Made by a program: the position numbers and the translations under genes. Below the pieces are notes generated by a model. That model made no database searches. It was not told the DNA's origin and worked only from the letters and a program-made list of their open reading frames with translations. A stretch of DNA of 64,000 nt from Bretschneidera sinensis (Eukaryota; Streptophyta; Magnoliopsida; Brassicales; Akaniaceae). Of this stretch, positions 43,878 through 54,560 are shown piece by piece. How positions within the stretch are numbered: position 1 is the stretch's first letter; each line of letters begins with the position of its first letter. The DNA lies in NCBI GenBank assembly GCA_023935145.1, contig CM043702.1, positions 56,214,501 through 56,278,500 on the forward strand, read 5' to 3'.

Positions 43878-44160
43878 TAAGTATTTCTCTAAAGCCCTGA
43901 TATATGTTACATAGATTTCTCAAAGTGCTGCAGACCTGTCCATTTTGAACGCATATTGCACTACTTCGTAAAAGCGCCACTAAGTTTCGGCACTTACAAG
44001 TGCCAATATGTGATCTAAAAGGGCCTTCATTTTTGGCGCTTACAACAGTGGATATTAAACATAGTGTCAAACTTTTTGGCACTTTAAAGCGCTGATATAT
44101 GACCAATGGTGGCGCTTTAAAGTGCCGATATATGTTACAGTATCCAATTTTCTTATAGTG
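43878..44160 (-). mobile_element. CACTA terminal region, copy D, right part
   Basis: Continues copy D after Athila-B. Subterminal repeats ggcacttacaagtgcc, ggcactttaaagcgc and ggcgctttaaagtgcc are clear, and the terminus on the minus strand, starting at 44160, reads CACTATAAGAAAATTGG. Confidence 0.78.
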
Positions 44161-44341
44161 TGGGCAGTATCGGGGAAAGAAGAGGTGGCCACAACAGCTG
44201 TGAAGTGTTCATTGGTAGCGATGACAGCAGCTGGTTCGATGGGAGGAGGGATGGTGCGGTGGTAGCAGAAGGGGTTTGGGTGGCAGTGACGACAGTTGTG
44301 TGGTCTGGTTAAGAAGAGGTAGGGTTAGGGAAATTTTCCAT
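44161..44341 (-). pseudogene. MENFSN ORF, copy D, with early stop
   Basis: Same start as the other copies (MENFPNPTSS from 44341) but a stop at codon 11, after which the frame still resembles copy C (DHTTVVTATQTP-like). So the 95-codon frame is not maintained in every copy. Confidence 0.55.
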
Positions 44342-44394
44342 TATTTTTTGGGGTTTAGGAGAAGAGAGTAGTGTTTAGGGTTTGGGATCTTACT

Positions 44395-44406
44395 GCTCTG
44401 ATACCA
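44395..44406 (-). promoter_or_regulatory. Exact tRNA-Met PBS, copy D
   Basis: Minus strand tggtatcagagc, a perfect match to the initiator tRNA-Met complement, between tagtctcttct (LTR end) and the MENFSN start 54 bp downstream. This is the main evidence that the segment derives from a copia element. Confidence 0.75.
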
Positions 44407-45590
44407 AGAAGAGACTAAAGAGAGCTAGGGTTTTTGTATTTGCTTACTACATGATGACAATAGCAGTATAAACTTGTATTTATAAACAATAATTATAATA
44501 TTATCCCTAGAGTTTACTAGGGTTAGATTTATATACATTTACATTGGGTTTGAGTTCTTTTTGTATTTATTTTTGCTTTTTCCATAAAGGTTCTTAGTTC
44601 CAAAAAGCGATAGAAACTCGTTTTGATTATTTGGATAGGCTGTCAGATAATATCATCATTTGTATTACAAAGAAGGTTAGTTAGAGTAATAAACTTCTTT
44701 TTGTCATTATATAATGACTTTTAGTAGCTGTAAAATATTATTATCACAAAAATAACACTTTTAGAGATTGTTGGTAGGAGATGGTTCCTAAATGTTAATT
44801 TCTAGTGATAACAATTCAGAAATCATCATTAAATAATGCCTATTAGCCACTAAATGCAATTCAAAAAACCTAATTAGGCTCTAAATATTACCAATTGGAA
44901 ATTATAGATTAACTTCGTAACTTATCTTTGTTAATCGCGTGACAATTATTAGGAGTTGTGATTAAATAATACTACCTTCTAGTGACAACTATAAAGTGAA
45001 ACCTAACTAGGCTCTAAATAAGCGATGTGAGCATCTATACTATTAATAAAGCCAGAACACCCATTTGGTGTCTATTCTTCAAAATATCCCTTAAACCCCT
45101 ACTTAATTATATAAATCATATATTTAAATAAAGTTATATATATAACTTAATTGACTCTAACTCTCCATATCTTTTTAAATGTTCTTTTTTTTTTCTTTCT
45201 GATGATTCTAACCGAATTGTTCTTCTCTTGGGCTTTCTTTGTAAGCTCAGCTTTCTAATGGAGAATATGTAACCATTATATGTAGCATGCTTATAGGTAA
45301 GAGATAATTCTTAGCATAGTGTTTTATCACATAAAAGGGCAGATCAACACGCGCATCGCACGTATTGAGATGTTAGTCTTATATAAAGTAAAATCTTAAA
45401 AAAAAGAAAAATAATTTTATCTTTCTCTCTCATACATAAGACAGTTCGATCTCCTCACACTCTCTCTGTGGCTCAATATTGGCTTAGAGATTGATTAGTT
45501 GTGAAATATTTTTCATTTTCAATCTCAATTTTTTTTTTTCAAAAGGTTCTAAACAATTTGCACATTTTTAACAAATTGAGAGGGCATGTA
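44407..45590 (-). repeat. Copia LTR-like segment, copy D (contains Helitron)
   Basis: TATA-like tttataaatac (reverse complement of gtatttataaa, 44476-44486) lies about 70 bp before the LTR end, implying a short R-U5. The Helitron is at 45034-45376. Both flanks match copies A and B. The 5' limit of the LTR is not resolved. Confidence 0.5.
45034..45376 (+). mobile_element. Non-autonomous Helitron, copy D
   Basis: Starts TCTATACTATTAATAAAG, ends ACGCGCATCGCACGTATTG then AGATGTTAG; the CTAG end has become TTAG and the hairpin has mismatches. It lies between A and T. 343 bp, at the same LTR position as in copies A and B. Confidence 0.8.
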
Positions 45591-45768
45591 GTGGAAAGAT
45601 AGGCACTGGTTTGGGAAAGAAAACCCTAAGATTCTAAAAGAACCCACCCAAACTTTCTTCCCTTATCGAGTTGTAATAGCACAATATAATAAGCGTAATT
45701 ACACAACTACAAATATCCATAAATAATACAAAGAGTAAAACATGGATTGAAGAAAGATTAAAATTTTC

Positions 45769-45840
<72 letters not shown>
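45769..45840. repeat. Compound microsatellite (AT)n(GT)n(GA)n
   Basis: Sixteen bases of AT repeat, about 30 of GT, then about 26 of GA, at the right edge of array copy D. The minus-strand ORF at 45634-45891 is created by this tract (Ser-Leu, His-Thr and Ile-Tyr runs) and is not a gene. Confidence 0.95.
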
Positions 45841-45845
<5 letters not shown>

Positions 45846-46570
45846 TGGAATCAGGCTTGCTGCATGGGTTTGTATGTAAACTTTGGTACATTAATATGGT
45901 TCAAACGTATCTCCAACCTACACTTATACTTTGTATATAGTATAGATAATACGTGCTATTACATATGGTATAAATAAATGCTGTGATTAATTCTTGGTTG
46001 GATAACATGAATGGATGTTTTAATTAATAACATGTCATGATCATCATTAATGCCAGAGTAAGTCATGCATAAAAGTTTTACTATTTAGGAAAAAACTAAC
46101 TATAAAAAATAATTTTCATGCATTGTTGCATCGGACTACCATAGAGTTCATTTTCAGTTACTTAGATAGCATGTTTAGAATTTAATTAAAAAAAGAATAA
46201 ATGAATCACTCATTAAATTGAGGCTAGTAACCTAACTTGAGGTCGTTCGACAATGATGCAAGGATGGTAAAACCTCCAAGTGAATAAAGTGTACATGTGG
46301 CTTCCAATAGATCACATGTTATGCATGCACTTCTCCCACCTCTTATTTGGACCTAAAAATCGAACACAAACCTCCAAACGTATTGAACTTCAAGTATTAG
46401 TGCGCATGTTGGCCCATTCGAGATATAAGAAATTTGATCACAAGCTTTACAGCGTACTAAACTTCAAGTTTTAGAACACATGTTAGCTCGATCGAGATAC
46501 CAAAGAAACGAAAAAATGTCGCACTGTAACCACAACTCGAGACACCATTTAATTTTTTTTTAATGAAATA
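45841..46570. other. Unassigned sequence between the array and Athila-C
   Basis: No gene or known element seen. One imperfect direct repeat of about 45 bp: gaacttcaagtattagtgcg with catgttggcccattcgagat (46385-46430), and aaacttcaagttttagaaca with catgttagctcgatcgagat (46459-46498). Probably unique flanking DNA or an old repeat. Confidence 0.4.
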
Positions 46571-47941
46571 TGTTGTGAGTTTTAAATTACTCGCAACCGC
46601 ACGAGTCGTTTGCAATATAGTGTTGTGCAAGTGCGAGGTCGAATCCACAGGGAATTGTGTTGTGAAAATATAATTTTATCTAAACTAACCTTATCTTAAC
46701 CTAGTTTCGAATTTTGAATTGTATTTTTGCAAAAGAAATATAAACTTAAACTAAATTGGTTTAAAGCAAATGATAAAAAGACTAAGGTTTCTAAATCCAC
46801 CCAACCAAAGTAAAGCATATATTTTCATGTTCTATATAAAAGTAATAAAAAAATTCCATGAATCAAACTTTAAACAAAAAAACAACGAATATCCCAATTA
46901 AACCAAAAGCATCCAATGTATCCGCTTTTAACAAATCACAAAGGAAATCCAATTTAATCGAAAACGATTCGATGTATCCATCAAGTGAAACACAAGGTAT
47001 ATCTAATTCAACAATTAAAAGCAATCAATCATAAGATCTACTCAAATAATTGAACAAAACATTTATACTAAAAACATCAGAATTATTATGCGCAAATATG
47101 AAAATATAATGCTAAATAAAGGAAAGGCTTCATCCTCAACCTTAGCTGAAGATTTTAGCCTCTCATAATTATGAAACTAAAGTTCACAATACAAGTGCTA
47201 AACATTAAACTTTAAAACTAAATAAAAAGAAATAAATTACTATATATGGGAGAAATTCCACTCGCTGTTGGGCGGCACTTCCCCTCGTGGTAGCAAAGCC
47301 TTCGGGATCCACCAGAATGCTAGTATACGTCCACCGGATTACACCAAATGGCCTAGGAATTGCACTTCAGATTCCTCCTAAGGGCCCTATGGATTGCTCC
47401 TAAAGGCCCTCTGGATTCACTTTCTGATGATCTCAGATTTTCCAATGATCCTAAAGCTGAAGTGGAGTGGGTCTTATATAAGCAAATACCACTAGTGAAA
47501 TGTGTTTCTAATCCGATGTGGGATGTGGGATATAGAAATATGTTTCCAACCGATGTGGGATGTGAGATTTAAGCCTTCATATGCCCTTCAAAACTTCTGC
47601 TCACGCTGAAATCCCGCACAGCTCGCCCAACCTGACCTTTGTCTACTAAAACTGCCATAACTTTCTCTAAAAAAAATCATTTTGCGAGCTGTAAAATTCT
47701 CTAGAAAATAGACTTCCGGATCTTTCTAAGAATATATGGCTCATCTCTTGGTTCTTCTTGCATCAATACAATTTAATTTTCAAAAATGATTGATCTGTAC
47801 GGGAAATTCTCGCAATTTAGTGAAACTTATTTCTTGGTGCTTGTAAACCTAAGAAACAACGAAAACAACTCAAAGTAACAAATTCCTAAGCTAACAAACG
47901 TAAATTAAGTAGCCAAAATATGCAATATTTTTCACTCATCA
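46571..47941 (-). repeat. Athila-C 3' LTR
   Basis: In + orientation begins TGTTGTGAGTTTTAAATTAC and ends TTTCACTCATCA. TATA (minus) is the reverse complement of cttatataag at 47472-47481. Contains the ccaccggatt/ggatccacc segment near 47310-47345 and a repeated ggccct-tggatt-ctcctaa motif (47370-47420) not present in the Athila-A LTR. A polypurine tract (reverse complement of aatacccccaaacttaca) follows at 47942-47959. Confidence 0.92.
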
Positions 47942-47959
47942 AATACCCCCAAACTTACA

Positions 47960-49330
47960 TTTTGCTAGTCCCTTAGCAAAACAAAATAAAAAAAAAAACT
48001 AAATAGAAAACATAAAACATAAAGATAAGTTCATTACTCATGGTATCCAAAAATTTAAGGAGCACTCAAAATCATGAAATTAATTTATGAGCAAGCTTAA
48101 AAAATCTAACTCATCTTCACAATGAATAAGAATTCAAAACCTAATTACTTACAAGAGGCATGCTAATACATCACAAGTTTGAATCAGTGTAAAGTGAATT
48201 AGCCTATACTGATGAGGTTTCCAAATAAGTTCAATGTACAATGTTTCCACATCTCAAGATTCACATAATTTCTCATCAGAATGAACAACGATGGCATAGT
48301 TTTATTTATTTTTTCTTTTTTTTATAAGGCTCTGCTATGTTTAGTTCTCTTAAGCTTTCTAATTGACCCATATAACGAGTGTTGAGTCAATGACTCCCAA
48401 ACGAGATGGTTTTAGGGCATTAGGTGTAAAGACACCCCTAAGGACTTACTAACTCGAGTCAAGAAGGCTACGAAACTAAACTGTCCTTAATGCTACCAAG
48501 CAAAATTTCCACCTTTTGACATGAACACTCACTGCTTACTGAGGCAAGAGGTCCAGTTACTAAGCGAAAAATTTCGCAATGATCATTATGAATAAGATTC
48601 CCACCTTTTGACGTGAACACTCACTGCTTACTGAGGCAAGAGGTCCAGTTACTCAGTGGAAAGTTTATTGATGATGGTCATTTTTTTATTTTTTTATTTT
48701 TTATCTATGCCCAAGTGTTTATCCAAAAAGTCATCCCATTTCAGTTAAGATAAGAAACATACACATTAACATCATATGTCATACCTCACACAAATATATG
48801 CTAATGTGCACGTGTTAGATTAGATCAAACATGTGAATTCTCAAATGCCTAAAGTAAGTAACTAAAGTTTAAACTCTATCATCAGATCATGTGTTCAAAG
48901 TTTTAAACTCACCAATGAAATCACATCAAAAATTTTCAGATCAACCAAAATTTTCAGACGAACATGAACATGCATTTATCTTCACTAAAAAAAACAACAA
49001 CAAATTAGGACAAAGTGTGTGAAATGTGTCTTCCATACCCCCAAACTTAAATTACACATTGACCCCAATGTGTGAATAATATGGAAAGAGCTAACCTGGG
49101 AGATGGAGAACTAGCTGGACGGGTATAGTTCATAGCATACCCCCAAACTTGAACTGAAGTACGCGTTGTCCCTGAAAAATAACGATGGAAAACAAAAATA
49201 CTGGAAACAAACATTAATCATAAATATATAAAATAATAAATAAATAGAAAGGATAAGCTGTGGGGTGCCTCCCATGAACGCTAAGTTTAACGTCTTCAGT
49301 CAGACCTAACATTAGTAATCATGTCCAACT
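47960..49330 (-). other. Athila-C 3' non-coding region
   Basis: No gene. Mirrors Athila-A: purine motifs at 49033-49048 and 49135-49150 (reverse complements of ccatacccccaaactt and gcatacccccaaactt). The duplicated segment caccttttgac-tgaacactcactgcttactgag is at 48511-48550 and 48601-48640. gaagacgttaaacttagcgt (minus; 49273-49292) marks the end of the lost integrase. Confidence 0.75.
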
Positions 49331-49745
49331 AAGCGCTCCACCATTTAATCAATGAATGGGAATGGAAAATGATCCTTCTTTGTGGCAGCATTCAACTTAC
49401 GGTAGTCTATACATACTTTCCATTTTGACTGAACATGAATTGGAACCAACTCATCATCCTTATGCTTCACTACCATCACTCCAGCCCGCTTGGGCACGAC
49501 ATGAATCGGGCTCACCCACTTGCTAACAGAGATTGGATAATTGATCACTACATCAAACAGCTTTATCACTTCAATCCTCACAACCTCTTGCATAGCTAGG
49601 TTGAGCCTTCTTTGTGGCTCCCTCGATGGCTTGACATTCTCTTCCAAACATAACTTGGGCATCACCATCGAGGGGCTAATTCCCTTGACATCCTCAATAG
49701 TCTAACCGATAGCTTCCTTATGCTCTCTTAAAACGTCCAATAATT
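49331..49745 (-). pseudogene. Athila-C truncated reverse transcriptase N-terminus
   Basis: ORF 49668-49345: MVMPKLCLEENVKPSREPQR, INYPISVSKWVSPIHVVPKR, WKVCIDYRKLNAATKKDHFP. It preserves the Lys-Val-Cys-Ile-Asp-Tyr-Arg-Lys motif that is garbled in Athila-A. It ends FIDQMVERL-GHDY at about 49325 and then passes directly into post-integrase sequence. It therefore lacks the YxDD box, RNase H and integrase. Confidence 0.87.
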
Positions 49746-51035
49746 TCTCCTATGGAGCATCAACCAAATCTGAAGCTATAATCATAGGCAAAGAATCTGC
49801 TGGACCTAGGAACTTATACTTAAGATTGTCTGGTAAAGGCTTAAGTTCTTTCTTAGGGGGTTCAGGTGTTGTGGTCTCCTCCGTCTCACTGCTCTTCTGA
49901 GGAGCAGACTCCAAAGTAGAATTTGCTTGCTCAAGTAACTTATCCAAATCCAAATCTTCTCCAAACTGAGCAAAGCATGCCGCCAAGGGGTCCTCAATGC
50001 TTGATTCACCCACAGTCTTCTCTGTCTTACTGCTCTCCAGATGAGAAGACTCCAAGATAACAGTTGCTTGCTCAAATAGCTTATCTAAATCTAAATCCTC
50101 TCCAAACTGAGCAAAGCATGCCTCCACATTGTCCTCAGACTGCCCTCCTTTGTTGGGCACTTGTAATCTCCCAGGGTAAGACACTTTAGGTACAAACGAC
50201 CCAGGAAGATCTTTAATAGTAGGTGTGGCTGTAGATGGCTCAGCATCTCTTTTCTCCTTGTTGCCACTTTCTTGCCCTTGCTGCATAGCGGGTTCTCTTC
50301 CACTTGATTGTCCACTTGTCTCCCAGACCTCAATGGGACAATCAATTGCACTTGTTCCTGCCCGTGCATAGGAGTTGATGAATTTCCCACCGCAAACTGT
50401 TCCTTTGGGTTAGGCTCAGGTTGACTGGGGAACCTTCCATTCTCTCCTTCACCAAAGTGACTTGCGATTTGACCCGTTTGACTCTCTAACTTGGCAATAT
50501 CTTGGGTGTTTACTATTGTTGCACTCCTTACTTTGCTTATGGATTGGCCAATCATCTTCCTGAAATCATTGAGGGCATCCTCCAATGACTGTGAAATCGA
50601 CGCTGGCGCTTGAATGGGAGCTTGGTAAGCGGGTGATGGTGTTGGATAGGCTGAGTGACCATAACTTGGAACTGGTGGAGGAAATTCATGAGGGTATTGA
50701 TTGTGAGCATTATAAGGGGCTCCTCCCTGATTCATCAGTTGGTTCTGCATCCATGAAAAATCAGAGTGGTTCCGCCACCCTGGATTGTATGTCTCGGAGT
50801 AAGATCCATTTGATTGCCACCAATAGTCATTGAAAGCGTTCATTTGTTCCATGGGATACTCGACAAAAGCCGTCGTAGATGGAAAATTCTGTGTTAAATG
50901 CATAGGACTAGCACAGATGGAACAACTATCAACATTGAATGTATTGGTTGTATTGATGGACTGGCCGGTCATTTTCATGAAATCGTTGAGGGCGTCCTCT
51001 AAAGATTGTGAAACCGACGCTGGATTCATCCACAT
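49746..51035 (-). pseudogene. Athila-C gag-like ORFs
   Basis: The 314-codon frame (51035-50091) is the longest ORF in the window. QSLEDALNDFMKMTGQSINT is followed by CSICASPMHLTQNF (zinc knuckle with the last Cys changed to Phe), WRNHSDFSWMQNQLMNQGGA, PAYQAPIQAPASISQSLEDA (the second QSLED copy) and IVNTQDIAKLESQTGQIASH. Around 50286 the meaningful frame shifts to a 178-codon ORF (50286-49750) with two tandem copies of CFAQFGEDLDLDKL and then KYKFLGPADSLPMIIASDLV. Protease is absent. The frame used after 50290 in the 314-codon ORF is a shadow. Confidence 0.82.
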
Positions 51036-51184
51036 TTTTTATATTTTTATTTTATTTTATTTTTGGGCAATTGCAAATAAACTAGATTAAAATTAAAATT
51101 AAAAAAATAATAAAACAAAAATGCTAACTAAACTAGTAGAAAAATAAAATTAATTTAGATAAAAATTTCACAAACAAAACAATT

Positions 51185-51201
51185 TCCCGACAACGGCGCC
51201 A
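51185..51201 (-). promoter_or_regulatory. Athila-C primer-binding site (tRNA-Asp type)
   Basis: Minus strand tggcgccgttgtcggga, one change from the tRNA-Asp complement over 17 bases, six bases inside the 5' LTR boundary. Confidence 0.9.
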
Positions 51202-51207
51202 AAAACT

Positions 51208-52578
51208 TGATGTGAGTTTTAAATTACTCGCAAGCGCACAAGTCGTTTGCAATATAGTGTTGTGCAAGTGTGAGGTCGAATCCACAAGGAATTGTGTTAT
51301 GAAAATATAATTTTATCTAAACTAACCTTATCTTAACCTAGTTCCGAATTTTGAATTATATTTTTGCAAAAGAAATATAAACTTAAACTAAATTGGTTTA
51401 AAGTAAATGATAAAAATACTAAGGTTTCTGAATCCACCCAACCAAAGTAAAGCATATATTTTCATGTTCTATATAAAAGTAATCAAAAAATTCCATGAAT
51501 CAAACTTTAAACAAAAAAACAACGAATATCCCAATTAAACCAAAAGCATCCAATGTATCCGCTTTTAACAAATCACAAAGGAAATCCAATTTAATCGAAA
51601 ACGATTCAATGTATCCATCAGATTAAACACAAGGAATATCCAATTTAACAATTAAAAGCAATCAATCATAAGATCTACTCAAATAATTGAACAGAACATT
51701 TGTACTAAAAACATCAGAATTGTTATGCGCAAATATGAAAATATAATGCTAAATAAAGGAAATGTTTCATCTTCAACCTTAGCTGAAGATTTTAGCCTCT
51801 CATAATTATGAAACTAAAATTCACAATAAAAGTACTAAATATTAAACTTTAAAACTAAATAAAAAGAAATAAATTACTATACATGGGAGAAATTCCACTC
51901 GTTGTTGGGCGGCACTTCCCCTCGTGGTAGCAAAGCCTTTGGGATCCACCAGAATGCTAGCAGACATCCAGTGGATTACCCCAAATGGCCTAGGAATTAC
52001 ACTTCGGATTCCTCCTAAGGGCCCTATGGATTGTTCCTAAAGGCCCTCTGGATTCACTTTCTGATGATCTCAGATTTTTCGATGATCCTAAAGCTGAAGT
52101 GGAGTGGGTCTTATATAGGCAAATACCACGAGTGCAATGTGTTTCCAATCCGATGTGGGATGTGGGATATAGAAATATGTTTCCAACTGATGTGGGATGT
52201 GGGATTTAAGCCTTCACATGCCCTTCAAAACTTCTGCTCACGCTGAAATCCCGCACAGCCCTCACAGCCTGACCTTTGTCTACTAAAACTACCATAACTT
52301 TCTCTAAAAAATTCTTTTTACGAGCCGTAAAATTCTTCAGAAAATAGACTTCCAGATCTTTCTAAGCATATATGGCTCATCTCCTGGTTCTTCTTGCATC
52401 AATACAGTTTAATTTTTCAAAGATGATTAATCTGTACGGGCAATTCTGGTAATTTAGTGAAACTCTTTTCTTAGTGCTTGTAAACCTGAAAAACAACGAA
52501 AACAACTCAAAGTAACAAATTCTTAAACTAACAAATGTAAATTAAGTAGTCAAAATATGCAATATTTTTCACCTATCA
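51208..52578 (-). repeat. Athila-C 5' LTR
   Basis: In + orientation begins TGATGTGAGTTTTAAATTAC and ends TTTCACCTATCA. 1371 bp, identical in length to the other LTR, with scattered substitutions. The minus-strand TATA is the reverse complement of cttatatagg at 52110-52119. Only one copy of the U3 segment duplicated in Athila-A is present (52240-52440). Confidence 0.92.
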
Positions 52579-53590
52579 GAATACCATAAAGTTATAAAAA
52601 GAAAGTGGTAAACGTCCTAGGGTGAATTTCAGAGGATGTTTAACACCTTCCCTTTGCGTAACTGACCTCTTGAATGCAAACTCCAATTTTGTAGACCCAT
52701 TTCTCGATAATAGTGAAATGCTAACACCAAAATAACATTGGGCAATGTGTTCAATCAATCTTAGAACGGATTGATGGTGATTCTATTTTCAAAGTTGATT
52801 TTCTTTATATAAAAATGTTTTAAACAAGTTTTAAAACTTTAAGTGTTTTATTGTTGCTGGTGTGAGGACAAAAAATGTACCAAAAGCACCTTGGTATATT
52901 TGTATAAGGTAAAGACCAAAATCCCAAAAATACTTTGATACACTTGTTGAAATCAATTCAAGGCATATACTCATTGTATGGATGAAGTGTCATTTTTCAA
53001 AAGCTGAAGAAGAGCATGAGTTGCAAAGATAAAAGTAGATATCTCTTAGAGCTTTGAGTTCCTCCACACAAAAGGGCCAAAAACTTCCAAATGATTGCCA
53101 TGATCACCATTCTTAGTCTTAAAGGAGATCGATAACTTGGTCTCAATGACATGAACTAAAAGTTTGAAACTCTTTATGCCTAACTGATTACCATTATTGT
53201 CACTCATGGAATCATGCGAGAGAATTTCTTAACTTAAAATTGAAATGAAATGATTTTTCTCATTGTAAATATTTTTAACTAGGTACTTGATGTCTAGAAC
53301 TGAAAATTGATCTTTCAACCAATGCTACATTGAAAATCATGCACTTACAAAAATACTATAAGAAATTCACTAGTTGACTCACGCGATGGATCTTTTCTCT
53401 TCATGATGAAAAGAATTCAAGATTAATGACACTGGGTAATTAGAACTTGATTGACTCTATATCGCAAAGAACATTGAAGTTCAGCTATTTGAAACTCTAC
53501 AATACTCAAATTTGAAGGCCTGGAAATGCCATCTCCATGTTAATACCTCAAGGTCACTGATCATTGGCTCCATAGTATTTCAAAATTATT
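52579..53590. other. Unassigned sequence right of Athila-C
   Basis: No coding frame recognised. The segment ggatgtttaacaccttccct (52633-52652) followed by gcgtaactgacctcttga reminds me of untranslated sequence in some plant gypsy elements, but no LTR ends, PBS or domain support that. Confidence 0.3.
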
Positions 53591-54560
53591 AGCACTCAAG
53601 AAATCACTGGTAGTAGGATCTTTGAATTTCCTAAGTAGACGAGATGTTTCAAAGGAGTATTGGCTTTCCTCATCTAAATGAGATGTTCCTAAAAATCACT
53701 GGTATCATTTGCTCACTAGTACTTAAAAAGTCATTGGAATGGCTAGTACAAGGACCTTTGGATTTTCTCGAGTAAAAGAGATAAACCAATAGAGTTCCAA
53801 ATTTCCTCAAATTGGTTATGATGCTCAATAAGAACTAATAGATTATTTCCTTCAATAAATGAGACGTTCCAACAAAGCTAGTTTCGGATTTCCTTGATCG
53901 TTTGAGTTGTTCTACATAATCACTGGTACAAGAACCATTGGATTTCTCAAGAAAACGAGATGTTCTAAAAGAGTTTTGGATTTCCTCAATTAATTAAGAT
54001 GTTCCCAAAATCACTGGAATACAGTTGTCATTATTGATATCACCGGATCACTAGATCATTGGAATACAATATCTAGCACTGGTATCACTAGATCACAAGA
54101 ATACAAAATCTATTACTGATCTTAAGAAAAATCACTAGATTACTGGAATATTAAAGAAAGTTATCACTGGTACAAGAACCTCTGAATTTCCTCAAGTAAA
54201 CAAAATATTCCAATAGAGTTCTGGATTTTCCAAATTGGTTACGATGTTCCATGAGAACTAATGGATTTCGTTGAGTAAACGAGACGTTCCAATAGAGTTT
54301 CAGATTTTCTTAATCATTTGAGATGTTCTAAATGATCACTGGCACCTAAGAGAACATTTGGATTTCCTTGAGTAGACTAGATGCTCCAAAAGGGATTTGA
54401 AATTTCTTCAACTGGTTGAGATGTTCCTAAAAGTCACTATCTCACTAAATCTTAAAAACAAAATAAAAATCATTGGCTCACTGATACTAAAGAAATCATC
54501 ATCACCGGAACCATTTGTAGAAAAATCGTTGGATTTCCCTATTGATTGAGATGTTTGGAA
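53591..54560 (+). repeat. Degenerate tandem repeat region, about 80-170 bp periodicity
   Basis: Recurrent blocks read roughly atcactggtacaagaacc, tttggatttcctcaagtaaa, cgagatgttccaaaagagtt, ctggatttcctcaattggtt, gagatgttcc. At least eight diverged copies of the gatttcct-a-gt-a-gagatgttcc core occur. No protein reads through it. Confidence 0.65.

Larger units (their letters stand above)
19671..45750 (-). repeat. Tandem array of a CACTA/copia/Helitron composite, four copies A-D
   Basis: Head-to-tail copies at A 19671-22248, B 22249-24636, C 24637-31398 and D 31399-45750. Copies A and B have a period of 2556 bp measured between identical ATG positions (20345 and 22901). Each copy, in + coordinates, contains CACTA subterminal repeats, a CACTA terminal motif, a minus-strand ORF start beginning MENFSN, a tRNA-Met-type PBS, an LTR-like promoter, a Helitron, and CACTA 5' promoter sequence. 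A and B are complete. C has lost its CACTA end and part of the LTR/Helitron. C and D are split by later insertions. Shared internal junctions mean the composite was assembled first and then duplicated. Confidence 0.75.
46571..52578 (-). mobile_element. Athila-C: complete non-autonomous Athila-type element
   Basis: Two LTRs of exactly 1371 bp (46571-47941 and 51208-52578), tRNA-Asp PBS, gag-like region, RT N-terminus and PPT, all on the minus strand. Pol is truncated at the same residue as in Athila-A and joined to the same post-integrase sequence. The gag N-terminus is also missing: only 165 bp separate the PBS from the QSLED motif, against about 590 bp in Athila-A. Flanks aaata (left) and gaata (right) could be a TSD with one change. 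The LTRs look about 95% identical over the stretches compared, so it is probably younger than Athila-A. Confidence 0.9.

Noticed and set aside
31654..43882. Target site duplication for Athila-B
   Set aside because: Flanks gtagc and taagt do not match; a shifted tagta/aagta pairing needs a changed base and a moved LTR end, so no TSD is claimed.
45634..45891. 85-codon minus-strand ORF with Ser-Leu and His-Thr repeats
   Set aside because: Produced by translating the compound (AT)(GT)(GA) microsatellite.
50091..50290. Last ~65 codons of the 314-codon Athila-C ORF as gag
   Set aside because: The conserved frame moves to the overlapping ORF at 50286-49750; this portion is an out-of-frame read of the same DNA.
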